Made by a program: the position numbers and the translations under genes
Shown: piece after piece, positions 32,102 to 39,830 of the stretch
Layout of the letters: each line of letters begins with the position of its first letter
Position numbering within the stretch: the stretch's first letter is position 1
The notes under the pieces: model-generated
Databases searched by the model: none
Seen by the model: only the letters and a program-made list of their open reading frames with translations
What the model was told of the DNA's origin: nothing
From: Pseudonocardia sulfidoxydans NBRC 16205
Lineage (GTDB): Bacteria > Actinomycetota > Actinomycetes > Mycobacteriales > Pseudonocardiaceae
Reading direction: 5' to 3'
Assembly: GCF_007989085.1 (NCBI RefSeq)
Contig: NZ_BJVJ01000041.1
Coordinates: forward strand, 1-56,632
DNA: 56,632 bases

Positions 32102-33529
32102 ATGCTGCGCGTCGCTCCCCGAACCCGAACGGCACCCGCCGCGGGATCGGTCCTGTCCGACGAGCCGCTCCCCGGTCGATGGCTCGTCTTCGGCGTCGTC
32201 GGCCTCGCGCTGCTGCTCGGCTCCATCGACCAGACGTCCGTCGCCACCGCGCTCCCGACCATGCAGAGCGACCTCGGTGGCTCGCTCGGCTGGATCGGCT
32301 GGACGATCACGATCTACTCCGTCGGCCAGATCGTCGCCCTGCCCATCGCGGGCCGGCTCAGCGACCAGTTCGGCCGCCGCACCGTCTTCCTCACCGCCGT
32401 CGCCGTGTTCACCGCGACGTCCCTGCTCGCGGGCCTCGCCGGGAACATCGCCTTCCTCATCGCGGTCCGCGCCGTCCAGGGCATCGCGGCCGGAGCGATC
32501 ATGCCCGCCGCGACCGGGATCGTCGCGGAACGGTTCGGCCGCAACCGTGACCGCGCGATCGGCCTGTTCACCAGCATCTTCCCGATCGGCGCGATCGTCG
32601 GACCGGTCGTCGGCGGGGTGCTCGTCACCTACACGTCGTGGCGCGCGATCTTCTTCGTCAACCTCCCGCTCGGCGTGATCATCGTGCTCGGCGGGCTGTT
32701 CCTCATCGGCCGCGACGGCGCCCGCCGCGTCCAGGCCTCCGCCATCGACTTCGGCGGCATCGGGCTGCTCACCCTCGTCCTCGTCGCCGGGATGACGACG
32801 ATCACCGCCCTCGGCGGCAGTGGCGACCCCCTGGTCCGCTGGGGGCTGGTCGGCGGCGCGGCCGCGGTCACCGCCATCGCGGTGTGGCGGTTCCTGCACC
32901 ACGCGCGCGTCGACGAGAACGCCGTCGTGCCGATGCGGCTGCTGCGCGGCAAGGTGTTCGGCCCGCTCAACATCATCAACGTCATGTTCGGCGCCGCCGC
33001 CCTCGGCTTCTCGACGCTCGTCCCCCTCTACGCCGAGCAGCGCTACGGGCTCGGGCCCCTCGTCGCCGGCAGCCTGCTGTCGGTGCGGGCCATCGCGATG
33101 ATCGCGACGTCGTCGCTGTCGGTGGCGCTGCTGCGCACCGTCGGCACCCGGCGGCTGATGCTGATCGGCTACGCGGGAATGGCCGTCGGCACCGGGCTGC
33201 TCGCCGTCCCGCCGCCCGGTGCGATGTCCGCCGAGCTGTGGCTGTCGATCACCGCGGGCATCGCGGGGCTGGGCATGGGCACCGCGGCACCGTCGAGCAA
33301 CAACGCCTCGATGCACCTGGCCAAGCAGGAGATCTCCGCGATCGCCGGGCTGCGGGCCATGTTCCGGCAGTCCGGTGGCATCGCCGGCATCTCGATGACG
33401 ACGGCGATCATCTCGCTCGCCGCCAACCCCGGAGTGGCGCAGGGATACGCGTTCCTCGGCTTCGCCGCCCTGCTGCTCATCGCCCTGCCGGTGATCTTCC
33501 GCCTCCCCGACCACCGCGGTTCCTGGTAA
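32102..33529 (+). CDS. DHA2-type MFS drug exporter
   Basis: 475 aa with about fourteen membrane segments, the DHA2 arrangement. Motif A is GRLSDQFGRRTVFL, motif D1 is near LGSIDQTSVATALPTMQSDL, and motif C-like GAIVGPVVGGVLV. Proton-driven efflux of hydrophobic drugs or toxic metabolites is the family role. The ATG at 32102 has GTGGGGG upstream. A palindromic operator suggests inducible expression. Confidence 0.88.
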   Translation: MLRVAPRTRTAPAAGSVLSDEPLPGRWLVFGVVGLALLLGSIDQTSVATALPTMQSDLGGSLGWIGWTITIYSVGQIVALPIAGRLSDQFGRRTVFLTAVAVFTATSLLAGLAGNIAFLIAVRAVQGIAAGAIMPAATGIVAERFGRNRDRAIGLFTSIFPIGAIVGPVVGGVLVTYTSWRAIFFVNLPLGVIIVLGGLFLIGRDGARRVQASAIDFGGIGLLTLVLVAGMTTITALGGSGDPLVRWGLVGGAAAVTAIAVWRFLHHARVDENAVVPMRLLRGKVFGPLNIINVMFGAAALGFSTLVPLYAEQRYGLGPLVAGSLLSVRAIAMIATSSLSVALLRTVGTRRLMLIGYAGMAVGTGLLAVPPPGAMSAELWLSITAGIAGLGMGTAAPSSNNASMHLAKQEISAIAGLRAMFRQSGGIAGISMTTAIISLAANPGVAQGYAFLGFAALLLIALPVIFRLPDHRGSW

Positions 33530-33636
33530 CCGACCGCTCACTACGGACGTAACGTTCGGGCGTTCGGTCCCGAGTGGACCCTCGGCGAGAACCGGTTCGA
33601 CCGGGCCGGGCACCCGAGCGAGACGAGGACGTCCAC

Positions 33637-35295
33637 ATGGGCAGCGGAACCGCGTACTCCACCGACGTGCTGGTCGTCGGAGCCGGGCCGATCGGCCTGA
33701 CCGCGGCGCTGGAACTGCGCAGACGTGGGGTGGCGTGCCGGGTCGTCGACAAGCTCCTGGAGCCGCCGCAGTACGCCAAGGCGGTCGGGGTGCAGGCCCG
33801 CACCCTCGAGCTGTGGGAGAAGTCGGGCGTGCTGCCCGCGATGCTCGACGCGGCCGTCCCGATGCTCGGCCAGCAGGTGTACCGCAACGGCGACCGGGTC
33901 GCGACGCTCGAGCTGAGGCTGCCGCCCGACATGTCCTACGCGTTCATGGCCCTGCCGCAGTACGAGACCGAGCGGCTGCTGCGCGAGGCCCTCGCCGGCC
34001 TCGGCGTCGTCCCCGAGCGCGGGGTCGAACTGGTGTCGTTCACCCAGGACGACGCCGGCGTCACCGCCGAGCTCGCAGGCCCCGACGGACCCGAGACCGT
34101 CCGGGCGCGCTACCTCGTCGGCGGCGACGGCGCGCACAGCACCGTCCGCAAGGCGCTCGGGCTGAGCTTCGAGGGCGGCGCGTTCGCCGAGGAGTACATG
34201 CTGGGCGACGTCGAGGTCGACTGGTCGGTCCCGCGCGGCTGGAGCCTGCGCGCGACGACCGAGGACGACGGCAAGGTCGTCGACGCGCTGGTCTGCATCC
34301 CGCTGCCCGGGCACAAGCGCTACCGGATGTCGATGCTCGTCCCGCCCGAACTGTCCACCGCCGCGCCCGGCGCGAACGAGATCGCCCACGGGTTCGAGGC
34401 CGGACGGGCTCCCGAGCTGCACCACATCCAGGCCGTCCTCGACCGGCTCGCGCCAGAGCCGACGACGGCGCGCAACCTGCGCTGGTCGTCGGTGTTCCGG
34501 ATCAGCCACCGCATCGCGGGCGCGTACTCCGGCGGTCGCGCGTTCATCGCAGGCGACGCCGCGCACATCCACCCGCCGACGGGCGCCCAGGGCATGAACA
34601 CCGGCATCCAGGACGCGGTCAACCTGGCCTGGAAGCTGGCCGCGGCGGTCCACGGCACCGCCGCGCCGAGGCTGCTCGACAGCTACGACGCCGAACGCCG
34701 GCCCGTCGGCGAGGAGGTCGTCGGGCGCACGGTGAAGGCCGCCAGGACCGGCATCCAGCTCGACTCCGCCGACCCGTTCGCCGCCGTCCGCCGCGAGGCG
34801 CAGCTGCTGGTGGGCTACCGCGGCAGCCCGATCGTCGGACCCGTCGACGACGCGCTGCCCGCCGGTGCCCCGCAGCCGGGCGACCGTGCCCCCGACGCGC
34901 GTGGGCTGGTCCGCGACATCGTGCAGTTCCCCGTCCGGCTGTTCGAGCTGCTGCGCGCGCCCGGTCACACCGTGCTGGTCTACGCCGACTCCGACGCGAC
35001 CGCCGCCGGGATCGACGACGTCGTCGCCGCCACCCGGGCCGCCCTGGGCGACGACGTGCACGCCTACGCCGTACTGGCAGACGGCGTCGACGCCCCCGAC
35101 CTGCAGGCCCCGGCCGTGCGCGACGCCGCCGGGGCGTTCCGGGAGGCCTATTCGACCACCGACGGGACGGTGCTGGTGGTGCGCCCGGACGGCTACGTCG
35201 GCCATCGCGGGACCGTCGCGGACGTCGCCGGGATCGTCGGATACGCCGCCCTCGTGGCCACTGCGGCCGGGAGCCGCGTGCCCGTCGCGGGGTGA
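33637..35295 (+). CDS. FAD-dependent aromatic monooxygenase (PheA/TfdB-like)
   Basis: 552 aa. Dinucleotide motif DVLVVGAGPIGLTAALELRR at residues 9-28; GGDGAHSTVRK (DG motif); and FIAGDAAHIHPPTGAQGMN (GD motif) are all intact. The C-terminal ~170 residues are a thioredoxin-like dimerisation domain, as in phenol hydroxylases and polyketide oxygenases. It would hydroxylate an aromatic substrate with NAD(P)H and oxygen. A peroxiredoxin gene follows at 90 bp, but no ring-cleavage gene is adjacent. Confidence 0.9.
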   Translation: MGSGTAYSTDVLVVGAGPIGLTAALELRRRGVACRVVDKLLEPPQYAKAVGVQARTLELWEKSGVLPAMLDAAVPMLGQQVYRNGDRVATLELRLPPDMSYAFMALPQYETERLLREALAGLGVVPERGVELVSFTQDDAGVTAELAGPDGPETVRARYLVGGDGAHSTVRKALGLSFEGGAFAEEYMLGDVEVDWSVPRGWSLRATTEDDGKVVDALVCIPLPGHKRYRMSMLVPPELSTAAPGANEIAHGFEAGRAPELHHIQAVLDRLAPEPTTARNLRWSSVFRISHRIAGAYSGGRAFIAGDAAHIHPPTGAQGMNTGIQDAVNLAWKLAAAVHGTAAPRLLDSYDAERRPVGEEVVGRTVKAARTGIQLDSADPFAAVRREAQLLVGYRGSPIVGPVDDALPAGAPQPGDRAPDARGLVRDIVQFPVRLFELLRAPGHTVLVYADSDATAAGIDDVVAATRAALGDDVHAYAVLADGVDAPDLQAPAVRDAAGAFREAYSTTDGTVLVVRPDGYVGHRGTVADVAGIVGYAALVATAAGSRVPVAG

Positions 35296-35385
35296 TCCGG
35301 ATCACGACCCCCTCGGTTGTGCCGGTGGCCCGCTGCAGGAAAGGCTCGTTCGGAAACGATTCCGGCGACCCGTGAGGAACATAGA

Positions 35386-35871
35386 GTGAGCCTCTCCAGC
35401 GGCGACACCATCCCCGACGTCACCCTGACGACGATGACCAAGGACGGGCCCGCCCCCGTCGCCAGCCGCGAAGCCCTCGGCACGGGGACCGTCGTGCTGT
35501 TCGCCGTGCCCGGCGCCTTCACGCCGTCGTGCTCCGACCAGCACCTGCCCGAGTACGTACTGCGGGCCGACGAACTGCGCGCCAAGGGCGTCGACACGAT
35601 CGCGTGCATCGCGGTGAACGACGCGTTCGTCCTCGACGCGTGGGGCCGCTCCCGCGAGACGGGCGACTCGGTCGTCATGCTCGCCGACGGCAACGGCGAC
35701 TTCGCCAAGGCCGTGGGCCTGGAGCTCGACGCCACCGGCCTCGGCCTGGGCGTGCGGTCGCAACGCTACGCGGCCGTCCTGCAGGACGGCGTGGTCCGCG
35801 ACATCTGGGTGGAGCAGGTCCCCTCGGACGTCACGGTCAGCTCGGCCGGCGCGGTGCTCAAGACCCTCTGA
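35386..35871 (+). CDS. Peroxiredoxin (Prx5 type)
   Basis: 161 aa. GAFTPSCSDQHLPEY carries the peroxidatic cysteine in the Prx5 context (PGxFTPxC); the rest follows that family, including AVNDAFVLDAWG. A resolving cysteine may be C85 near TIACIAVN. It reduces hydrogen peroxide and alkyl hydroperoxides with thiol donors. The GTG at 35386 follows GAGGAA by seven bases. The preceding FAD monooxygenase, a source of peroxide on uncoupling, makes a functional link plausible. Confidence 0.9.
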   Translation: MSLSSGDTIPDVTLTTMTKDGPAPVASREALGTGTVVLFAVPGAFTPSCSDQHLPEYVLRADELRAKGVDTIACIAVNDAFVLDAWGRSRETGDSVVMLADGNGDFAKAVGLELDATGLGLGVRSQRYAAVLQDGVVRDIWVEQVPSDVTVSSAGAVLKTL

Positions 35872-35874
35872 CAC

Positions 35875-35946
35875 GGCGCCGCACACCTTCCGTGCGTGCC
35901 GCACAGGCTGCAGCCCGTGCGACGCGTACGAAGGGTGTGCGGCGCC
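35875..35946. repeat. Long inverted repeat after the peroxiredoxin gene
   Basis: Outer arms GGCGCCGCACACC and GGTGTGCGGCGCC pair perfectly, with more interrupted pairing inward. It starts three bases after the peroxiredoxin stop and is a probable terminator. Another GC-rich word pair in the loop (CGTGCGTGC and GCGACGCG) gives a branched shape. Confidence 0.7.
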
Positions 35947-36001
35947 GCCGCCGATACGTCGCCGCTTCCGGTCGTCGTCGAGTCGTGGCAGGGTCGGCGA
36001 A

Positions 36002-37393
36002 ATGGACGCGCGCGCGATTCGCCAGGCGTATCTCGATCTGCTGGCCGAACACGAGCACGTGGTGATCGAGCGCGCGCCGCTCGTCCTGCGTGACGACCCG
36101 ACGACGTTGTTCACGGGCAGCGGGATGCAGCCACTGCTGCCGTACCTGTTGGGTGCCGAGCACCCCGACGGCGCGCGGCTCGCCGACGTCCAGCCGTGCC
36201 TGCGGGCGCAGGACATGGACGAGGTCGGCGACAACCGGCACACCACGTTCTTCGAGATGCTCGGCAACTGGAGCCTCGGCGACTACTCGAAAGCCGAGCA
36301 GATCCCGATGGTGTGGCACTTCCTCGTCGACATCGTGGGGCTCGATCCGGAACGCATCTACATCACCGCGTTCATCGGCGACGCGTCGCACGGGATCCCG
36401 CGCGACGAGGAGAGCGCCGACATCTGGGAGCGCCTGTTCCGCGAGAAGGGGATCAGCTTCGACCGGATCGACCTCGACACCGAGGAGTACGGCAACGAGC
36501 ACGGCAACCAGGGCGCGCGGATCGCGTTCTACGGGCACAAGAACTGGTGGAGCCGCTTCGGCGGGCCCGACGACATGCCCGTCGGCGACCCGGGCGGCCC
36601 CGACTCGGAGATCTTCTACTTCTTCCCGCAGGTCGAGCACGACACCGCGTACGGCCGTTACCCGCACCAGAACTCCGACGGCGGGCAGTTCATGGAGATC
36701 GGCAACTCCGTCTTCATGACGTACCGCCGCACCGAGACCGGCGTCGTCGACCTGCCCAAGCACAACGTCGACTTCGGTGGCGGCCTGGAGCGGATCGCGG
36801 CGGCGTCGATCGACAACCCCGACGTCTACCACGTGAGCCTGCTGTGGCCGATGGTCGAGCGGCTGCAGAAGGTCAGCGGCAAGAGCTACGAGGAGGCGAC
36901 GACGGCGATGCGCGTCGTCGTCGACCACCTGCGCGGCGCGGTGTTCCTGGCCGCCGACGGGGTGAAGCCCAGCAACGGGAAGCAGGGCTACGTGATGCGC
37001 CGGCTGCTGCGCCGCGCGATGCGGTTCGGGCTCGACCTCGAGCTGACGGCGGGCGTGGCGGCCGAGTTGGTGCCCGTCGTGGCCTCGGTGTACTCCGACG
37101 TGTACCCGGAGATCGCGGCCAAGGAGGCCGAGATCGTCGCGGTGATCGCCAAGGAGGAGAAGCTCTTCGCGCGGACGCTGCGCAAGGGGTTGTCGATGGT
37201 CCGCCGGCTCGGTTGCACCCAGGCGCTGATCACCGGCGCGAACCTGTTCGAGCTGCACGACACGTTCGGTATGCCCATCGAGCTCTCGGTCGAGGAGGCG
37301 GACCGGCAAGGCATCGCGCTGGACGGCACGTGGCAGGCCGATTTCGATGCGCTGATGGACGAGCAGAAGGCCCGCTCCCGTGCCGCGGGCTGA
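36002..37393 (+). CDS. Stand-alone alanyl-tRNA synthetase core (AlaRS-like, no editing domain)
   Basis: 463 aa. It matches AlaRS from motif 1 (DDPTTLFTGSGMQPLLPYL, residues 31-49) through motif 2 (NRHTTFFEMLGNWSLGDY, 78-95) and motif 3 (DFGGGLERIAA, 257-267) to the tRNA-recognition helices (GYVMRRLLRRAMRFG, 329-343). It stops at FDALMDEQKARSRAAG, where full AlaRS would enter its editing domain. N325 (in PSNGKQ) and D420 (in LHDTFG) align with E. coli N303 and D400, which read the G3:U70 pair, from memory. Length equals the classic active E. coli fragment 461N. It therefore should charge an acceptor/T-arm minihelix with alanine. The convergent mini-tRNA at 37577-37630 is its likely substrate. 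Confidence 0.9.
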   Translation: MDARAIRQAYLDLLAEHEHVVIERAPLVLRDDPTTLFTGSGMQPLLPYLLGAEHPDGARLADVQPCLRAQDMDEVGDNRHTTFFEMLGNWSLGDYSKAEQIPMVWHFLVDIVGLDPERIYITAFIGDASHGIPRDEESADIWERLFREKGISFDRIDLDTEEYGNEHGNQGARIAFYGHKNWWSRFGGPDDMPVGDPGGPDSEIFYFFPQVEHDTAYGRYPHQNSDGGQFMEIGNSVFMTYRRTETGVVDLPKHNVDFGGGLERIAAASIDNPDVYHVSLLWPMVERLQKVSGKSYEEATTAMRVVVDHLRGAVFLAADGVKPSNGKQGYVMRRLLRRAMRFGLDLELTAGVAAELVPVVASVYSDVYPEIAAKEAEIVAVIAKEEKLFARTLRKGLSMVRRLGCTQALITGANLFELHDTFGMPIELSVEEADRQGIALDGTWQADFDALMDEQKARSRAAG

Positions 37394-37438
37394 CCTCACC
37401 GCGCGCCGCAGGCCGACCCGAGCCGGGCCGCAAACCGG

Positions 37439-37488
37439 GCGCAACCTCACTGTCGTCGTGGCGCGGAATCACGACAGTGAGGTTGCGC
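37439..37488. repeat. Dispersed inverted repeat, family B, copy 1
   Basis: Perfect 18-bp arms, GCGCAACCTCACTGTCGT (37439-37456) and its complement (37471-37488), with a 14-base loop. It lies 45 bases after the AlaRS-like stop and is its likely terminator. A second member is at 46077. Confidence 0.92.
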
Positions 37489-37530
37489 GCGGCTGGGGGC
37501 TTCGCGCAGGAGGACGACTCCGCTGTAAAC

Positions 37531-37570
37531 GAAGAATGGGCCGTCCGGAATCCCGGGCGGCCCATTCTTC
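37531..37570 (-). terminator. Intrinsic terminator of the mini-tRNA gene
   Basis: GAAGAATGGGCC arms (perfect 12 bp, extended by GGCC/GGCG-type pairs inward) form a stem of about 16 bp. In minus-strand orientation it begins six bases after the encoded CCA and is followed by GTTTAC, a short T-run. It is positioned exactly to end a mini-tRNA transcript. Confidence 0.85.
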
Positions 37571-37576
37571 GACGTT

Positions 37577-37630
37577 TGGTGGAGGACTCAGGAATTGAAC
37601 CTGACAAGGCGTCCCAAGTACGCATCCCCC
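37577..37630 (-). ncRNA. 54-nt mini-tRNA (tRNA-Ala-like minihelix with G3:U70)
   Basis: Folded 5' to 3' on the minus strand: acceptor GGGGGAU (37630-37624); hairpin GCGU (37623-37620), 7-base loop ACUUGGG, ACGC (37612-37609); linker CUUG (37608-37605); T stem UCAGG (37604-37600), canonical T loop UUCAAUU (37599-37593), CCUGA (37592-37588); acceptor GUCCUCC (37587-37581); A73 (37580); CCA (37579-37577). The acceptor has seven pairs: G1-C72, G2-C71, G3-U70, G4-C69, G5-C68, A6-U67, U7-G66. G3:U70 plus A73 are the alanine identity elements. No D arm/anticodon cloverleaf can be made, so it cannot decode. It has its own promoter and terminator. I infer a substrate for the stand-alone AlaRS-like protein, with alanine passed to the MprF-like transferase. 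Confidence 0.8.
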
Positions 37631-37641
37631 TTGTAGGGCGA

Positions 37642-37670
37642 AACGTACCGCGGTGATCGTCGGCAGGCAA
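37642..37670 (-). promoter_or_regulatory. Promoter of the mini-tRNA gene
   Basis: On the minus strand TTGCCT (37670-37665) and TACGTT (37647-37642) are separated by exactly 17 bp, close to the housekeeping -35 and -10 pattern. Transcription would start near 37635, five bases before G1 of the mini-tRNA. The promoter begins directly after the stop of the MprF-like gene (37680). Confidence 0.6.
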
Positions 37671-37679
37671 CCCCGGATG

Positions 37680-39830
37680 TCAATGCTGTTCATGCCCCCC
37701 TGATCGGGTCGCCGCGATCAACTGCCACGCGGTGGCGTCGGGCAGATACGCACGGGTGAGTGCGACGCCGATGCGCGGCAGGTCGGCCTCGTCGCGGAAC
37801 GCCAGGTGCACCGGCTCGTAGCGGGGCTGGAACTTCGCCTTGAACGCATGCAGGGACCGGAAGCCGTAGAAGGGTTCCAGGGCCCCGCCGAGGCGGTCGA
37901 GCAGCCGGTCGGTGCGGTCGAGCTCGGCGGGCGAGACGTCGCCACGCGCGAGCGGCGCCCCGGACAGCGACACGAACTCCGCGCCCTGCTCCCGGAACCG
38001 CAGGCACGCCGACGCGATCATGAACTCCATGACGGACCGGAACCCGTCGCTGCGGCGGCGCATGACGTCGAGGGTCCAGCCGCGGACCTCCCCGCCCTCG
38101 GCGTAGACCGGCAGCCACGACGTGACGCCGTGCAGCGAGCCCGTCGCGTCGATCGCGATGCCGACGCGCACCTTCGGGTCGAGCGCCTCGTCGACACCGC
38201 CGAGGGTGAAGCCCATCTCGGGCAGGTCCTTGTCGCCCACCCACTCCTGCGAGATGGCGCGGACCTGGGCGAGGATCGCGAACGGCTGCTCGGCGAGCGT
38301 CACGATCCGGAACTCGATCGACTCCTTGCGCGCCTTGTTCAGCGCCGACCGGACGTCCTGCCATGCCTTGCCCTTGAACTCGAGTCCGGGCAGGTCGATG
38401 AGGGTGTCCTCGGCGATCTGGACGGTCCGCCAGCCGGCGGCACGGGCGGCGTCGGCGGCCGCGTCGGTGACGGAGAACAGGGCCGGGATGAGCCCGCCGC
38501 GCTCGGCCATCGTCGCGAACTCGGTGACGGCGGCGGCGATGGTCGGGGGCGGGACGACAGGGTCGGCGAGGGCGAGTGCGACGCCGGCGTGGCGTTCGTA
38601 GCCGATGTAGCCGCGGCCGTCGGCGGTGAACAGGTAGCGCATGGCGGGCCACGTCGTCATCCACGACATCGTCGAGCCGCCCACGGTCTCGAGCATCGCC
38701 TTCGCGCGGCTCATGCCCTCGCCGCCGGCGTCGAGCGCGCCGACGCCGCCGGGCATGCGCCGCTTGAACCTCCCGCGGAACGCCTGCCGGTTCAGCACGA
38801 GCAGCGTCAGCTCGCCGAGCCAGAGCAATCCGCCCGCCAACGAGATCGGTGCGCCCAGGGGCAGCTGTCCGGCGACGATCAGCACCAGCGCCAGCACGGC
38901 GACGGCGATGTTCAGCAGCCCGAGCACCAGCGCGGCCCACCACGCCCAGCGCTTCCCGTTGCGCAACGCGTTGGCCACCAACGCGATCAGGGCCAGCTCG
39001 ATCAGGACGTCGGCGATCGGGCCGGCCTCGCCCGTCGTCGCGCCGAACGGCCCGCGGCCGGGGAAGAGCAGCACGATGAGCTGGGTGAGGCCGATGACGA
39101 TCAGCCCGCCGAACGCCATCATCCGGGTCTCGCGCGGCGTGCGCGGCCCGAAGCCGGGTTCGACGCCGTAGCGCCACTGGCCGACCAGCAGCCCGACGCC
39201 GACGCCGACGGCGTGCGAGACGTCGGACAGCGTGCCCTCGAACAGGAACGCGGTGGTGACGTAGAACCACAGCAGCGCGCGGACCCGCAGCCGCCACGGC
39301 GAGCGCAGGGTCGCGGAGGTGACGGCGACGACCGTCAGCATGCCGGTGGTGAACCCGACGTCGCGGGCGCCGGCGAGGTCGCGCGCCCACACCCACGTGG
39401 TGGTGGACAGCGCCCAGACCAGCAGCGACGCGACGAGCACACCCCCGACCTGGCCCGCGATCGCGGTGACCATGGTGCGCCGGGTGCCCAGCCGCAGCTC
39501 GCACGCCCCGACGAGAACGGCGAACAACACCACGCCGGTGACGTACTGCGCCGGCGTGATCGCGAACAGCCAGCCGGTGAACAGCGTCCAGACCTTGCCC
39601 TCCCGCAGCGCGGGGACGCCGTAGGCGACCTGCGGGAACCAGCCGACCCGCCAGATCGGTTCCCAGATCGTCCGCACGGCCACGCCGACGACGAGCGTCG
39701 CCACCACGACCGTGATGGTGAACGGGATGCGCCGCAACGCGTTCGGCGTCGCGGCGGCCAGGCGGCCTGCCCAGGCCTCGAACCCGCCGGCCTGCCCCGG
39801 CGTGATGGGCGGAACGGCGGCTGTGGTCAC
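37680..39830 (-). CDS. MprF-like aminoacyl-tRNA:lipid transferase with rhomboid-like membrane domain
   Basis: 716 aa from the GTG at 39830. The C-terminal ~320 residues match the DUF2156/LPG-synthase catalytic domain (SMSWMTTWPAMRY-type entry, GKAWQDVRSALNKARKE, RGWTLDVMRRRSDGFRSVMEF, APLARGDVS). The N-terminal half has about eight to ten membrane segments; its first part resembles a rhomboid-like bundle (LREGKVWTLFTGWLFAITP, VGFTTGMLTVVAV) without a clear catalytic serine. Such enzymes move Ala or Lys from aminoacyl-tRNA to phosphatidylglycerol or diacylglycerol. The start overlaps the esterase stop (GTGA). The mini-tRNA gene begins 10 bp after its stop. Alanine as donor is inferred from the AlaRS-like neighbour. 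Confidence 0.88.
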   Translation of the reverse strand: MTTAAVPPITPGQAGGFEAWAGRLAAATPNALRRIPFTITVVVATLVVGVAVRTIWEPIWRVGWFPQVAYGVPALREGKVWTLFTGWLFAITPAQYVTGVVLFAVLVGACELRLGTRRTMVTAIAGQVGGVLVASLLVWALSTTTWVWARDLAGARDVGFTTGMLTVVAVTSATLRSPWRLRVRALLWFYVTTAFLFEGTLSDVSHAVGVGVGLLVGQWRYGVEPGFGPRTPRETRMMAFGGLIVIGLTQLIVLLFPGRGPFGATTGEAGPIADVLIELALIALVANALRNGKRWAWWAALVLGLLNIAVAVLALVLIVAGQLPLGAPISLAGGLLWLGELTLLVLNRQAFRGRFKRRMPGGVGALDAGGEGMSRAKAMLETVGGSTMSWMTTWPAMRYLFTADGRGYIGYERHAGVALALADPVVPPPTIAAAVTEFATMAERGGLIPALFSVTDAAADAARAAGWRTVQIAEDTLIDLPGLEFKGKAWQDVRSALNKARKESIEFRIVTLAEQPFAILAQVRAISQEWVGDKDLPEMGFTLGGVDEALDPKVRVGIAIDATGSLHGVTSWLPVYAEGGEVRGWTLDVMRRRSDGFRSVMEFMIASACLRFREQGAEFVSLSGAPLARGDVSPAELDRTDRLLDRLGGALEPFYGFRSLHAFKAKFQPRYEPVHLAFRDEADLPRIGVALTRAYLPDATAWQLIAATRSGGHEQH

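Noticed and set aside
36002..37393. The housekeeping alaS gene
   Set aside because: It lacks the editing and C-Ala domains present in housekeeping bacterial AlaRS (about 870-900 aa); a full alaS should lie elsewhere.
37571..37680. A conventional cloverleaf tRNA ending at the CCA at 37577
   Set aside because: No 5' strand further upstream pairs with the acceptor 3' strand and no D-arm consensus exists; only the 37630-37624 strand pairs, giving the mini-tRNA instead.
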